The position numbers and the translations under genes are program-made. Shown here piece by piece: positions 8,605 through 18,335 of a stretch of DNA of 64,000 nt. The stretch's first letter is position 1. Every line of letters begins with the position of its first letter. The notes under the pieces are model-generated. The model was not told the DNA's origin. It searched no databases and worked only from the letters and a program-made list of their open reading frames with translations. This DNA comes from Allomuricauda sp. Its GTDB lineage: Bacteria > Bacteroidota > Bacteroidia > Flavobacteriales > Flavobacteriaceae. The DNA lies in assembly GCA_003712125.1 (NCBI GenBank), contig RHLF01000001.1, positions 1,178,001 through 1,242,000 on the forward strand, written 5' to 3'.

Positions 8605-9399
8605 TCATCCCCAAATGCTCCAAGCAATAGCGATAAGACCAACCACCAAACAATAGATGGCAAAATAGGTAAGCTTACTTTGACGCACCAATTTGATCAT
8701 CCAAGTACAGGCGGCGAGCCCTGCAATAAAGGCGGCAATAAACCCAACACCCATAGCAAGGGTGTCATCTCCCTGAAAGTTGATATCGCCACTTACAATG
8801 TCTTTGGCCACTTTTCCGAGTATTAAGGGAACCACCATTAAAAAGGAAAAGCGCGCAGATTTGGTTTTATCGATACCAAGCAAGACTGCCGCTGAAATGG
8901 TCGCCCCACTTCGAGATATACCGGGCAACATGGCCACCATTTGCGCCAAACCTATGACAAAAGCGCTACGGAAGGAGACCCCTTTCTCGGTTGTACGTGC
9001 CAAATCAGCCAAATACAATAAAATGGCAGTGAGGAGCAACATAATTCCTACGATGATGATTGCTCCGTCAAAAAACACCTCCATATAATCTTGAAGAAAG
9101 AAACCTACCAGTGCTGCGGGAATCATGGAGATTACAATTTTGGCAGCGAATTGGGTCTCTTCGTTCCATTTGAATTGGAAAAGGCCTTTGAGAATGTCGA
9201 GAACGTCTTTTCGAAATACCACAAGGGTACTGAGTGCCGTCGCAAAATGAAGCACCACCGTGAATAATAGGCTTTCTTCGGGCAATGCATCCGCACCTAA
9301 AATAGCTTTTCCCAATTCTAGATGTCCGCTGGATGAAACAGGCAAAAACTCGGTCAATCCTTGAATGATACCAAGTATGATTGCATCAATAATTTCCAA
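8605..9399 (-). CDS. uppP: undecaprenyl-diphosphatase
   Basis: Integral membrane phosphatase that recycles undecaprenyl pyrophosphate for cell-wall synthesis and gives bacitracin tolerance. The 264-residue product has about eight hydrophobic helices and both family signatures: GLTEFLPVSSSGHLELG near the N-terminus and MLPGISRSGATI near residue 160. It lies 2 bases after the DUF3098 gene and runs up to truB, so one transcript is likely. Confidence 0.97.
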   Translation of the reverse strand: MEIIDAIILGIIQGLTEFLPVSSSGHLELGKAILGADALPEESLLFTVVLHFATALSTLVVFRKDVLDILKGLFQFKWNEETQFAAKIVISMIPAALVGFFLQDYMEVFFDGAIIIVGIMLLLTAILLYLADLARTTEKGVSFRSAFVIGLAQMVAMLPGISRSGATISAAVLLGIDKTKSARFSFLMVVPLILGKVAKDIVSGDINFQGDDTLAMGVGFIAAFIAGLAACTWMIKLVRQSKLTYFAIYCLVVGLIAIAWSIWG

Positions 9400-9401
9400 G
9401 G

Positions 9402-9668
9402 CTATTTTTTCTTTTTGTCAGGGTTCAACAAAATGGCATAAATCTGAATGCCCAATCCAATAAGCACCAGTGTGGGAGCCAACCGAATTCGTCTAAAATT
9501 GTAGATTTCTTCATTAAAGATATTAGGGTCCTCGCTTCCCCCTCCTGCCATCAAAATAAACCCTAGGGCAATCAAGGCCAATCCGATAAACAGAAAGGTG
9601 TAATTCTTCTTTTTGAAGATAAATTCCTTGGCAGGTTGTTTTTGGCTGTTCTTATTCTTTTTACTCAT
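9402..9668 (-). CDS. DUF3098 domain-containing small membrane protein
   Basis: An 88-residue protein with a Lys-rich N-terminus, two hydrophobic helices (about residues 22-43 and 66-82 from the chosen start) and a charged Lys-rich tail (NPDKKKK). This matches DUF3098, a Bacteroidota family typically found beside ftsX and uppP. Function is unknown; position suggests a cell-envelope role. The frame is open from 9695, but the ATG at 9668 (MSKKNKNS) gives the usual N-terminus and avoids overlap with ftsX. Confidence 0.83.
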   Translation of the reverse strand: MSKKNKNSQKQPAKEFIFKKKNYTFLFIGLALIALGFILMAGGGSEDPNIFNEEIYNFRRIRLAPTLVLIGLGIQIYAILLNPDKKKK

Positions 9669-9678
9669 AGAGGTAAAG

Positions 9679-10557
9679 TTAGTAATAAAGATCATCGGTC
9701 CTTAAATTCAAAAACCGCTGGGTGGCGAAATAGGTACTGATCCATGATATGGCAACTCCCAATACAAGTACAGCACTAAAAAGAATTACCAAAAGTGCCA
9801 TGTCTTGGAAAAGGTTGAGTTCGGGAAAGTTATTGTTGACATAGAAAAGGACAACGGTTAAGGAAACAAGCGCCAAAAGTGCACCCAACAGCCCTAATTT
9901 AATATTGGTCAGTACAAAGGGTCTGCGAATAAAGCGTTTTGTTGCACCTACCATCTGCATGGTCTTTATGATAAAGCGTTTTGAATAAATGGATAAACGA
10001 ATGGAGCTATTGATGAGCAATACGGCAATCACGGTGAATACCCCACTTGCAATTAATATCCACAAACTAATTTTACGAACATTATCGCTTAAAAGCTCAA
10101 TAAGCGGTTTGTCATAACTGACTTCATCAACATAGGTCTTTCCTGAAATTTCGTCGGCAATGGTTGCAATTTGTTCAGGGGCCACAAAATCTGCATTTAG
10201 ATTGACGTCGATTGAATTTTTCAAGGGATTATAACCCAAAAATTCTTGGAAATTCTCCCCGATATCCTCGCTGTATTGTTCGGCTGCATCTTCCTTCGAT
10301 ACGAAAACAGCGGACTTGGTATATTCCGCCATGGCCAAACTTTTTTGTAGTTGGTCTATTTCAATAGGTTTGGCGTTATCTTTCAAAAAGATGGAAATGG
10401 TGATTTGTTCCTTAAAATGGTCAGCTAGTTTTTTTGTATTCAAGACCAGCATGCCCAAAATGCCGAGCAGGAACAAAACCAACCCGATACTCAAAACTAC
10501 CGAAAAATATGAAGAAATTAATCGCCTTCTCTGGTATCGTTCAATATATTGGCTCAT
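9679..10557 (-). CDS. ftsX: cell division protein FtsX
   Basis: Permease-like subunit of the FtsEX complex, which couples cell division to cell-wall hydrolase activation. The 292-residue protein has a basic N-terminal tail (YQRRRLISSYF), a first membrane helix at about 15-40, a periplasmic domain (about 45-165) and three more helices in the C-terminal half, the FtsX topology. The FtsE ATPase is not in this window. It is the first gene of the ftsX-DUF3098-uppP-truB cluster. Confidence 0.95.
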   Translation of the reverse strand: MSQYIERYQRRRLISSYFSVVLSIGLVLFLLGILGMLVLNTKKLADHFKEQITISIFLKDNAKPIEIDQLQKSLAMAEYTKSAVFVSKEDAAEQYSEDIGENFQEFLGYNPLKNSIDVNLNADFVAPEQIATIADEISGKTYVDEVSYDKPLIELLSDNVRKISLWILIASGVFTVIAVLLINSSIRLSIYSKRFIIKTMQMVGATKRFIRRPFVLTNIKLGLLGALLALVSLTVVLFYVNNNFPELNLFQDMALLVILFSAVLVLGVAISWISTYFATQRFLNLRTDDLYY

Positions 10558-10636
10558 ACAGCTATATCTAAAGGCAAAAATAGAAAAGTAATTACGAACA
10601 TTGCCGATGCATAATGCTTAAAATCGATGGTGTCGC

Positions 10637-12538
10637 TTACCTTTTTAAGGTAAAGTGTCCTTTGAAACTTTGGTCACCAACTTCAATGACGTACCAATAA
10701 TCGGCTGATGGTAGTGGTCTATTGTTATGACTTCCATCCCAAACAAAGTTTTGATCATTCGACTGGGCCAATAACTTTGCGGTACGGTCAAATATGCTGA
10801 TTTTAAATGTTTCAAAAAATGCACCCCCCTCAACCCTAAAACGATCATTGATGCCATCACCGTTGGGGGTAAAAAATCGCGGTATTACCAAATGTATATA
10901 GGGGGTTTCGACAAATCCGCATCCCATTTTACCGCGGACGGAGGCGAAATAAAGACCACCTTCCATTTGCTCAAAAACTGGGCTGTCTTGATAAACGATT
11001 CCATCAAGTGAATATTCAAAGTCACCTGAATTTGCTGTGCTTATGGTGATGGTTCTATGGTTGGAAGTAACGGTCTCGATAATGGGTAAATCAATTTGTT
11101 CCACCACTATCGTTTTGGTGGAAGAACAACCATTTTCATTGGTTATAAGCACTGAATAAATTCCGGCAACGGATACTGTTATCGTTTCAGAAGTCTCATT
11201 GGTATTCCATAGGTAATTGGCATTTTGAATACCTGCAAATAGGACAACCGAATCTTCTTCACAAAAGGTTAGGGATTCATCGGTAACCTCTGGCAGCTCG
11301 TAATAGGTTATGGTTACGGCGGTTCTGGAATCTGAGATGCAACCTGCAATAAGGGTTACAGCCTCTGCATAATAGGTGCCATTGGTGTCAGTGGCATAAA
11401 AAATGGTGTTTTCTTCCAAAAGGTTGCCGCCAGTTGGGGCATCATACCAGTTGACTGTTACACCCTCCGGAACAGTAACCAAAACACCGCCTGGATTATC
11501 CGCGCAAAGCTCAACATCTCCCTCCATAATCGGCGCATCGGGTTTATCAATGATCATAATATCAAAAACATCTGAAACCACATTGCATTTCGAATTTGTC
11601 AAATTGATTGGATCTTCGGCGACTTTTACCCGATAATAGGTAGTAGTATTTAGAATTGGAGTTGTGTAATCTTGATTGGTTTCGCCAACAATATCGGTCC
11701 AATTTTCACCATCTGTGCTTTCTTGCCATTGATAATAATGATCTTGAAATACCAAAAAATCGGGAGTGGCGCTTAGCGTAGTTGTAATTGGTGCCTCCTC
11801 CCTGCAGATATGTATGAATGAATTGTTGCTCATATCTTGAACTGTGATCTTATCTCCACAGGTTTTAAATACAATATCATCAATGGCCAGGTCGTTTCCA
11901 CAGCCACCGGCACCATTGTTCAGCATTTTTAATATCACGGACGTTTGCCCTGGTAGAGTTCTAAATACCAAGGCGTATTGTTCCCAAATTGGGGAAGCTT
12001 TGTCAAAAATTGCTCCGGTATCTCCTGAGGCCAATAATTGTGTATCGGTACTATCCCAAATTTGGAACCTCACATTTATAGGAATGCCTTGGGGTTGACA
12101 TACCGGACTCGTGCTTGGATGTAAGTTCATTAACCAAGATGAAAACTCATAGGATGTATTTTCGCAAAGCCCATCAACAGATCGCCTAAAAAATTCTCCC
12201 GCCTCGAAACTGGCATTTACGATAAAAGCCTTGCCATTGGTATCGCCAGGGGTATGGTCGCTAATGTCAAACCAGTCAAAGTAGTTTTCTGTGCTGCTTG
12301 AAATGGTGTAACTGCCATCTTGTGGTGGCCCATTTACATAGTTGTAAGTTGTGGTTCCTGCTGGTAGCGCTGGCCCATTTTCGATGCCGGTACCGAAAGT
12401 TTCGGTGAAAATAGGATCACCTGAGTTGCCACTACAAAAGCCGAGCTGCCCTGATACATATTGAATTGTCATTAGGGAACATGCAAGCAAGAAAAGTATT
12501 CGATTTGTTTGCAATGTGTTTCCAGTTAGTGACTGCAA
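10637..12538 (-). CDS. secreted protein with T9SS type B (gliding-motility-associated) C-terminal sorting domain
   Basis: A 633-residue secreted protein. A signal peptide (about 1-30, ending YVSGQ) is followed by a lectin/jelly-roll-like region (about 35-230: many aromatic residues, VILKMLNNGAGGCGNDLAIDD), Ig-like repeats (about 235-500, including WYDAPTGG and YYAEAV), and the type B sorting domain at the C-terminus (IPRFFTPNGDGINDRF, then IFDRTAKLL, ending GHFTLKR). It should be exported by T9SS and fixed at or released from the cell surface. No in-frame ATG precedes the signal peptide; the frame begins with TTG at 12538, with a second TTG at 12517 as an alternative. Confidence 0.88.
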   Translation of the reverse strand: MQSLTGNTLQTNRILFLLACSLMTIQYVSGQLGFCSGNSGDPIFTETFGTGIENGPALPAGTTTYNYVNGPPQDGSYTISSSTENYFDWFDISDHTPGDTNGKAFIVNASFEAGEFFRRSVDGLCENTSYEFSSWLMNLHPSTSPVCQPQGIPINVRFQIWDSTDTQLLASGDTGAIFDKASPIWEQYALVFRTLPGQTSVILKMLNNGAGGCGNDLAIDDIVFKTCGDKITVQDMSNNSFIHICREEAPITTTLSATPDFLVFQDHYYQWQESTDGENWTDIVGETNQDYTTPILNTTTYYRVKVAEDPINLTNSKCNVVSDVFDIMIIDKPDAPIMEGDVELCADNPGGVLVTVPEGVTVNWYDAPTGGNLLEENTIFYATDTNGTYYAEAVTLIAGCISDSRTAVTITYYELPEVTDESLTFCEEDSVVLFAGIQNANYLWNTNETSETITVSVAGIYSVLITNENGCSSTKTIVVEQIDLPIIETVTSNHRTITISTANSGDFEYSLDGIVYQDSPVFEQMEGGLYFASVRGKMGCGFVETPYIHLVIPRFFTPNGDGINDRFRVEGGAFFETFKISIFDRTAKLLAQSNDQNFVWDGSHNNRPLPSADYWYVIEVGDQSFKGHFTLKR

Positions 12539-12578
12539 AAAGCTTGGGTATTTTGCTTTACGCTTTGTGGATTAAAAC

Positions 12579-12586
12579 TATTTTTG
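12579..12586 (+). promoter_or_regulatory. candidate -7 box and ribosome-binding site for leuS
   Basis: TATTTTTG matches TAnnTTTG, 26 bases before the leuS ATG. AAAGGAG at 12594-12600 is an unusually good Shine-Dalgarno for this group, but at 11 bases it sits rather far from the ATG. Confidence 0.5.
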
Positions 12587-12611
12587 CTAATTCAAAGGAG
12601 TAAGATAGAAA

Positions 12612-15413
12612 ATGGAATACAATTTCAGGGAAATAGAGGCTAAATGGCAGAAAAAATGGTCAAATGAGGAACCCTTTAGGGCAATCAATGATTCTGACAA
12701 GCCAAAATACTATGTATTGTCGATGTTTCCTTACCCCTCAGGAGCTGGGCTACATGTTGGGCATCCGCTCGGGTATATAGCAGGAGATATCTACGCCCGC
12801 TTCAAAAGACACAAGGGTTTCAATGTATTGCACCCCATGGGCTACGACTCTTTTGGATTGCCAGCGGAGCAGTACGCCATCCAAACGGGGCAACATCCTG
12901 CAAAAACCACGGATCAAAATATCAAAAGGTACCGCGAACAATTAGACCAACTTGGGTTTTCGTTCGATTGGAACCGAGAGGTACGTACCTCCGACCCAAC
13001 GTACTATAAATGGACACAGTGGGTGTTTATCCAATTATATGATTCGTGGTACGATAAGCAGGTAGATAAAGCTTTGCCAATTCAAAATCTGGTTTCGAAA
13101 TTCGAAACGGAGGGCAACTCGGGGATCGATGCGGTTTGTGATGATGATACCCCAAGGTTTTCTGCAACGGAATGGAAACACTTTTCAGAAGCAGATAAAC
13201 AACGCATACTGCTAAAATACCGACTCACCTATCTTGCCGACGCCGAGGTGAATTGGTGTCCTGCCTTGGGTACGGTTTTAGCCAATGATGAAATTGTAAA
13301 CGGCGTCTCTGAACGCGGCGGTCATCCAGTGATCCGAAAGAAAATGACCCAATGGATGATGCGTATAACGGCCTATGCCCAACGCCTGTTGGATGGTTTG
13401 GACACTATTGATTGGCCGCAGCCCCTAAAAGATTCCCAAACCAATTGGATTGGTCGGAGTGAAGGGGCATCCGTTAGCTTCAAGGTCAAGTCACATGATG
13501 CAGTAATAGAAGTGTTCACCACAAGGCCCGATACTATTTTCGGAGCGTCATTCATGACCTTGGCACCCGAACATGAATTGGTTCAAAAAATTACAAGTTC
13601 AGAGCAAAAAGCCGAGGTAGACGCCTATATAGAGGCGACCTCAAAACGTTCGGAGCGCGACCGCATGGCTGATGTTAAAACCATTTCAGGGGCCTTTACG
13701 GGCGCTTATGCCGAGCATCCATTTACCAAAGAACCCGTTCCCATTTGGATCGGCGACTATGTGTTGGCTGGGTATGGCACAGGGGCAGTAATGTCGGTTC
13801 CTTGTGGAGACCAACGTGACTATGATTTTGCCAAACATTTCGGTATCGATATTCCCAATATTTTTGAAGGGGTTGATATAGCTGAAGAAGCCTTTGTAGA
13901 CAAGGCGAATACGATTATTGCCAATTCTGACTTTTTAAATGGATTGAACTTTAAGGAGGCTACCCGAAAAGTGATTGACGAATTGGAACAACTGGGTCAA
14001 GGGCAAGGAAAAATCAATTACCGTTTACGCGATGCCGTATTTAGCCGACAACGCTATTGGGGTGAACCCTTTCCGGTATACTATGATGCCAATGGCCTGC
14101 CACAGATGTTGGCAGAAGAACACCTGCCGCTGCAATTGCCTGAGGTTGAAAAGTACCTCCCTACCGAAACGGGTGATCCACCGCTGGGCAATGCCACAGC
14201 CTGGGCCTGGGATACCACTACCAATACGGTCGTTTCCAATGAGAAGATAGATCGCATCAGGGTATTTCCGCTGGAGTTAAATACCATGCCGGGTTGGGCG
14301 GGCAGCTCGCAGTATTTTAACCGATACATGGATCCCAAGAATGATGAAGCCATTTATAGTGAAGAAGCTATCGAATATTGGGAAGATGTAGACCTATATA
14401 TTGGAGGTAGCGAGCATGCCACAGGGCATTTGTTGTATTCCCGTTTTTGGCAGAAATTTTTGTTTGATCGAGGCATTGCACCCAAAGATGAGTTTGCGCG
14501 CAAATTGATCAACCAAGGGATGATTACGGGAACAAGTGCCTTTGTATACAAGGACCAAAATTCTAACAAGATTTATTCGAAGGGTCTGGTCAGCGGCAAT
14601 AAGGTAAATCCTATCCATGCCGATGTTTCCTTTGTAAATGCCTCAGATGAATTGGATGTGGAGGGCTTTAAAAAGTGGCGACCCGATTTGGCGGATGCTG
14701 AATATGTTTTGGAAGCGGGCAAATTTATTGTGGGTCGCGAGGTTGAAAAAATGTCCAAATCCAAATACAACGTGGTCAATCCTGACGCCATTTGTGAACA
14801 ATATGGGGCCGATTCGCTACGCCTTTATGAAATGTTCCTCGGACCTTTGGAACAGAGTAAACCTTGGAACACGGCTGGGATAACCGGGGTGCATTCGTTC
14901 CTTAAAAAATTATGGAAACTGTACTTGGGTGTAGATGAAAACGAACCTACAAACGAAAATCTAAAGACCCTGCACAAAACCATTAAAAAGGTTGAGGAGG
15001 ATATCGAAAACTTTAGTTTTAATACCTCGGTCGCTACCTTTATGATTTGTGTCAACGAGATTACAGCACAAAAGTGCTCAAGTAAAGCTGTTTTGGAGTC
15101 TTTGGCGATATTGGTTTCTCCCTATGCACCGCACATAGCCGAAGAGCTTTGGGAGCGCATGGGGCATACCACGTCTATTTCTGCAGCAGCTTTCCCCAAG
15201 TTCGAAGAAAAGTACCTTGTTGAAAGTAGTAAAGAATACCCCATTTCATTTAATGGCAAGTTGCGCTTCAAATTGGAACTCCCCTTGGATATGGGTAAAG
15301 ACGATATTGAAAAAGCCGTAATGGCCCATGAAAAGACCCACGAACAATTACAGGGGCGTACGCCTAAGAAAGTCATTGTAGTGCCTGGCAAAATTGTAAA
15401 CATTGTTGGGTAA
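12612..15413 (+). CDS. leuS: leucyl-tRNA synthetase
   Basis: Charges tRNA-Leu with leucine. The 933-residue product is within the range for bacterial LeuRS with leucine-specific insertions. Class I signatures are intact: the HIGH motif as HVGH in YPSGAGLHVGHPLGY (about 40-55) and KMSKS in EVEKMSKSKYNVV (about 710-725). The CP1 editing domain is represented by VFTTRPDTIFGASFMTLAPE (about 300-320), and the anticodon-binding domain follows KMSKS. The gene is divergent from the T9SS type B gene, 73 bases apart. Confidence 0.98.
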   Translation: MEYNFREIEAKWQKKWSNEEPFRAINDSDKPKYYVLSMFPYPSGAGLHVGHPLGYIAGDIYARFKRHKGFNVLHPMGYDSFGLPAEQYAIQTGQHPAKTTDQNIKRYREQLDQLGFSFDWNREVRTSDPTYYKWTQWVFIQLYDSWYDKQVDKALPIQNLVSKFETEGNSGIDAVCDDDTPRFSATEWKHFSEADKQRILLKYRLTYLADAEVNWCPALGTVLANDEIVNGVSERGGHPVIRKKMTQWMMRITAYAQRLLDGLDTIDWPQPLKDSQTNWIGRSEGASVSFKVKSHDAVIEVFTTRPDTIFGASFMTLAPEHELVQKITSSEQKAEVDAYIEATSKRSERDRMADVKTISGAFTGAYAEHPFTKEPVPIWIGDYVLAGYGTGAVMSVPCGDQRDYDFAKHFGIDIPNIFEGVDIAEEAFVDKANTIIANSDFLNGLNFKEATRKVIDELEQLGQGQGKINYRLRDAVFSRQRYWGEPFPVYYDANGLPQMLAEEHLPLQLPEVEKYLPTETGDPPLGNATAWAWDTTTNTVVSNEKIDRIRVFPLELNTMPGWAGSSQYFNRYMDPKNDEAIYSEEAIEYWEDVDLYIGGSEHATGHLLYSRFWQKFLFDRGIAPKDEFARKLINQGMITGTSAFVYKDQNSNKIYSKGLVSGNKVNPIHADVSFVNASDELDVEGFKKWRPDLADAEYVLEAGKFIVGREVEKMSKSKYNVVNPDAICEQYGADSLRLYEMFLGPLEQSKPWNTAGITGVHSFLKKLWKLYLGVDENEPTNENLKTLHKTIKKVEEDIENFSFNTSVATFMICVNEITAQKCSSKAVLESLAILVSPYAPHIAEELWERMGHTTSISAAAFPKFEEKYLVESSKEYPISFNGKLRFKLELPLDMGKDDIEKAVMAHEKTHEQLQGRTPKKVIVVPGKIVNIVG

Positions 15414-15414
15414 C

Positions 15415-15669
15415 ATGCCATCCATAGAGATTTTGGGTCTCATTGCAGCTGCCTTGACAACTTCAGCCTTTGTCCCCCAGGTTTACAAGGCTTGGAAACA
15501 CAAATCAACAAAAGATATTTCACTGGTCATGTACCTGGTGTTTCTCATTGGCCTAATTCTTTGGTTCATTTACGGGTGGGTAATTGGAAGTCTGAGTATG
15601 ACCATCGCCAATGGCATCACCATCCTATTGTCTTGTGCCATTTTGATTGCTAAACTGAAATACAAATAG
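15415..15669 (+). CDS. SemiSWEET family sugar transporter
   Basis: An 84-residue membrane protein with three helices and the PQ-loop motif (FVPQVYKAWKHKSTKDIS), the one-repeat form of SWEET transporters, which work as dimers. The family moves sugars such as sucrose or glucose; the substrate here is unknown. The frame opens from a TTG inside leuS, but the ATG at 15415, one base after the leuS stop, is the natural start. Probably co-transcribed with leuS. Confidence 0.9.
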   Translation: MPSIEILGLIAAALTTSAFVPQVYKAWKHKSTKDISLVMYLVFLIGLILWFIYGWVIGSLSMTIANGITILLSCAILIAKLKYK

Positions 15670-15692
15670 GTTTAAAATATATTATTTTTAAC

Positions 15693-15717
15693 ATACCCCC
15701 TATAAATTAGGGGGTAT
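15693..15717. repeat. perfect 10-base inverted repeat between SemiSWEET and ald
   Basis: ATACCCCCTA and TAGGGGGTAT are separated by TAAAT. The stem is strong, but no T-run follows directly (a T-run comes 17 bases later), so it may be a terminator-like hairpin for the leuS unit or an operator for ald. Confidence 0.6.
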
Positions 15718-15828
15718 AAATAAATAAAACATCTTTTTTTATCAGTTACCCCTGCATTTCATCGATTATTTTTTCGATAAAGTTATATTTCTCACAATTT
15801 TGGTGAACAACAATTAAATTCATCACAA

Positions 15829-16929
15829 ATGATTATCGGGGTACCAAAAGAAATCAAAAACAACGAAAGCCGTGTGGGTATGACCCCTGCGGGCGTTTAC
15901 GAATTGACGAAAAACAATCATACCGTTTACATTCAATCCTCAGCAGGGGAAGGAAGTGGTTTTTTTGATAAGGATTATGAAGGAGTAGGGGCAAGAATTC
16001 TTCAGACTATCGATGAGGTGTATGCCAAGAGCGAGATGATCGTGAAGGTAAAAGAACCTATCGCAGAAGAATATCCATTGATTCGTGAAGGACAGGTTGT
16101 CTTTACTTATTTCCATTTTGCGTCAAGTGAGTCGTTGACCAGGGCGATGATCGATAGCAGATCCATATGCATCGCCTATGAAACAGTAGAGGATGAAGAG
16201 GGAACGCTACCTCTATTAACCCCCATGTCTGAGGTGGCAGGCCGTATGGCCATTCAACAAGGAGCAAAGTATTTAGAAAAACCAGCTAAAGGTAGAGGTG
16301 TCCTATTGGGAGGTGTTCCCGGAGTGGCTCCTGGGAAGGTATTGGTGCTGGGTGCCGGTACGGTTGGTATCCAAGCTGCTAAAATGGCAGCGGGACTTGG
16401 CGCCCATGTGACCATTATGGATGTCAACATGAAACGCCTACGTTATGTCAATGATGTGATGCCCAACCATGTTGTAACTGATTTTTCTACAGAATTCAGT
16501 ATTCGAAAACATATCAAGACCCATGACCTGATTGTGGGCGGGGTTTTGCTGAAGGGGGCTAAGGCACCCAATTTGATCACACGCGATATGTTAAAGGAGA
16601 TGCGCCCTGGAACGGTCATAGTTGATGTTGCTGTTGACCAAGGTGGATGTGTGGAAACCACTCGGGCCACAACCCATGAGGATCCCGTCTATATTATTGA
16701 TGACGTGGTGCATTATTGTGTGGCCAATATGCCTGGTGCAGTACCCTATACGTCTACCATAGCCCTTACCAATGTGACACTTCCCTATGTATTGAAATTG
16801 GCGAATAAGGGTTGGAGAAAGGCATGTGAAGATGATAAAACCCTGGCCAAAGGCTTGAATATCATTGAAGGTGATGTCGTATACAAAGAGATCATGCAAT
16901 CCTTTAATTGGGAACCGTTGTTGAATTAA
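15829..16929 (+). CDS. ald: alanine dehydrogenase
   Basis: NAD-dependent enzyme that interconverts alanine with pyruvate and ammonia. The 366-residue product is close to the family length of about 370. Seen: N-terminal MIIGVPKEIKNNESRVGMTP, the catalytic-site region FTYFHFASS (His at about 95), the Rossmann motif GAGTVGIQAAKMAAGLGA at about 175, and CVANMPGAVPYTSTIAL near the C-terminus. A strong terminator follows. The 159-base gap before it contains a 10-base palindrome but no perfect TAnnTTTG box. Confidence 0.96.
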   Translation: MIIGVPKEIKNNESRVGMTPAGVYELTKNNHTVYIQSSAGEGSGFFDKDYEGVGARILQTIDEVYAKSEMIVKVKEPIAEEYPLIREGQVVFTYFHFASSESLTRAMIDSRSICIAYETVEDEEGTLPLLTPMSEVAGRMAIQQGAKYLEKPAKGRGVLLGGVPGVAPGKVLVLGAGTVGIQAAKMAAGLGAHVTIMDVNMKRLRYVNDVMPNHVVTDFSTEFSIRKHIKTHDLIVGGVLLKGAKAPNLITRDMLKEMRPGTVIVDVAVDQGGCVETTRATTHEDPVYIIDDVVHYCVANMPGAVPYTSTIALTNVTLPYVLKLANKGWRKACEDDKTLAKGLNIIEGDVVYKEIMQSFNWEPLLN

Positions 16930-16953
16930 AGTACATTTTGTCAGTATAAAGAG

Positions 16954-16980
16954 ACCCCGCCCACTGTGGCGGGGTTTTTG
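16954..16980 (+). terminator. rho-independent terminator after ald
   Basis: Stem ACCCCGCC / GGCGGGGT (16954-16961 and 16968-16975) with a 6-base loop, followed directly by a run of T. Confidence 0.9.
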
Positions 16981-17021
16981 CTTTACTATTGTATCTTTAT
17001 AATACATAAAACGATAAAATC

Positions 17022-17720
17022 ATGATGACATACTATATACTTATTGGAGGTATTGCTTTGGTTAGTTGGTTGGTGAGCAACCAATTAAAAAGCAAGTTCA
17101 GAAAATACTCCAAAGTTCATTTGCAAAACGGCATGAGTGGTGCTGAAATCGCCCAAAAAATGTTGGATGATCACGGCATTCGAGACGTGAAGGTGGTTTC
17201 CACGGCGGGAATGTTGACCGACCATTACAACCCAAAGAACAAAACCGTTAACCTCAGCGAGGGGGTATATAACCAGCGCAATGCAGCTGCTGCCGCTGTT
17301 GCTGCCCATGAGGTGGGGCACGCGGTGCAACATGCACAAGCCTACGAATGGCTGACCATGCGTTCGAAACTCGTACCCGTGGTCAGTGTTACTTCGGGGA
17401 TGAGCACCTGGATCGTATTTGGCGGTATCGCCCTTATGGCTACCAATGCTCTTGGAGGAATAGGATTTTATGTTGCTGTTGCTGGTTTGGTAATGATGGG
17501 TTTTGCAACCCTATTTAGTTTTATTACCCTACCTGTTGAATACGATGCCAGCAAACGGGCCTTGGTATGGCTCAAACAAAAAAATATGGTAACCCAGCAA
17601 GAATACGCGGGATCGGAAGATGCCCTTAAATGGGCTGCGCGGACGTATTTAGTGGCAGCACTGGGTGCGCTGGCCTCCCTATTGTATTGGGCGTGGGCCG
17701 TATTTGGTGGAAGAGATTGA
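17022..17720 (+). CDS. YugP-type membrane zinc metallopeptidase
   Basis: A 232-residue membrane protease-like protein. An N-terminal helix (about 3-20) is followed by a soluble region with the zinc motif HEVGHAVQHA at about residues 95-104, then two or three helices in the C-terminal half. This arrangement matches the YugP/zinc metallopeptidase family. Substrate unknown. The start is the first of two tandem ATG codons at 17022 and 17025. A bidirectional terminator separates it from the convergent ferritin gene. Confidence 0.9.
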   Translation: MMTYYILIGGIALVSWLVSNQLKSKFRKYSKVHLQNGMSGAEIAQKMLDDHGIRDVKVVSTAGMLTDHYNPKNKTVNLSEGVYNQRNAAAAAVAAHEVGHAVQHAQAYEWLTMRSKLVPVVSVTSGMSTWIVFGGIALMATNALGGIGFYVAVAGLVMMGFATLFSFITLPVEYDASKRALVWLKQKNMVTQQEYAGSEDALKWAARTYLVAALGALASLLYWAWAVFGGRD

Positions 17721-17735
17721 TAACAGATAACCCAT

Positions 17736-17770
17736 AAAAAAAGCCTGTCCGATTAAGACAGGCTTTTTTA
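17736..17770. terminator. bidirectional terminator between YugP-type and ferritin genes
   Basis: AAGCCTGTC / GACAGGCTT (17741-17749 and 17757-17765), loop of 7, flanked by an A-run and a T-run, so it can stop transcription in both directions. Confidence 0.9.
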
Positions 17771-17788
17771 TTGCGATTAGATTGGTGC

Positions 17789-18313
17789 TTATGCCTCCTC
17801 AATCCATTTTTCAATACTATCGTCAATCATTTGTTTACCAACACCTTCCATTCCGGTCAACTCGATCATATCCAAAATATCGCGGATGGTGTTCTCTTCT
17901 TCAACTTGCTCTAAAATAAACCAGTCCAAGAAACGCTCGGTGGTGATGTCCATCGAGGCTCGTGCTTTCTTCACAATGTTTTTGATTGATTCGGTCACTT
18001 TTACTTCGTGTTGCAAAGCTGATTCAAAAACATCCTTGATGGATGAAAACTCATGATTGATTCCTGAAATTTCTGGAGAAATAGGACTTCCTCCAGTGTC
18101 AATCAAGAAGTTGAAAATTTTCATCATATGCTCTCGTTCTTCCTCTGTTTGTTTAAAGAAGAATTTGGCACTTGTGAAAAATCCATTTTGCTCACACCAC
18201 GAGGCCATGGCCAAGTAGGCGGCAGAGGCATGGGCCTCCATTTTTATCTGTCCGTTGAGCAAATCCATAGATTCTACTTGAATACTCAACTGTTGTCTTG
18301 CAATATCGTTCAT
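17789..18313 (-). CDS. ferritin (non-heme iron storage)
   Basis: A 174-residue four-helix-bundle iron-storage protein. Ferroxidase-centre residues can be seen: Glu in QIKMEAHASAAYLAM, the EEREHMMKIF segment with Glu and His, and EEQVEEENTIRD-type glutamates in the third and fourth helices (FILEQVEEENTIRDIL). Length and pattern match bacterial FtnA. A perfect TAnnTTTG box (TAATTTTG) lies 23-30 bases upstream on the minus strand. The bidirectional terminator lies just downstream. Confidence 0.95.
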   Translation of the reverse strand: MNDIARQQLSIQVESMDLLNGQIKMEAHASAAYLAMASWCEQNGFFTSAKFFFKQTEEEREHMMKIFNFLIDTGGSPISPEISGINHEFSSIKDVFESALQHEVKVTESIKNIVKKARASMDITTERFLDWFILEQVEEENTIRDILDMIELTGMEGVGKQMIDDSIEKWIEEA

Positions 18314-18335
18314 AGCATGAATAAATTTTACTTAT

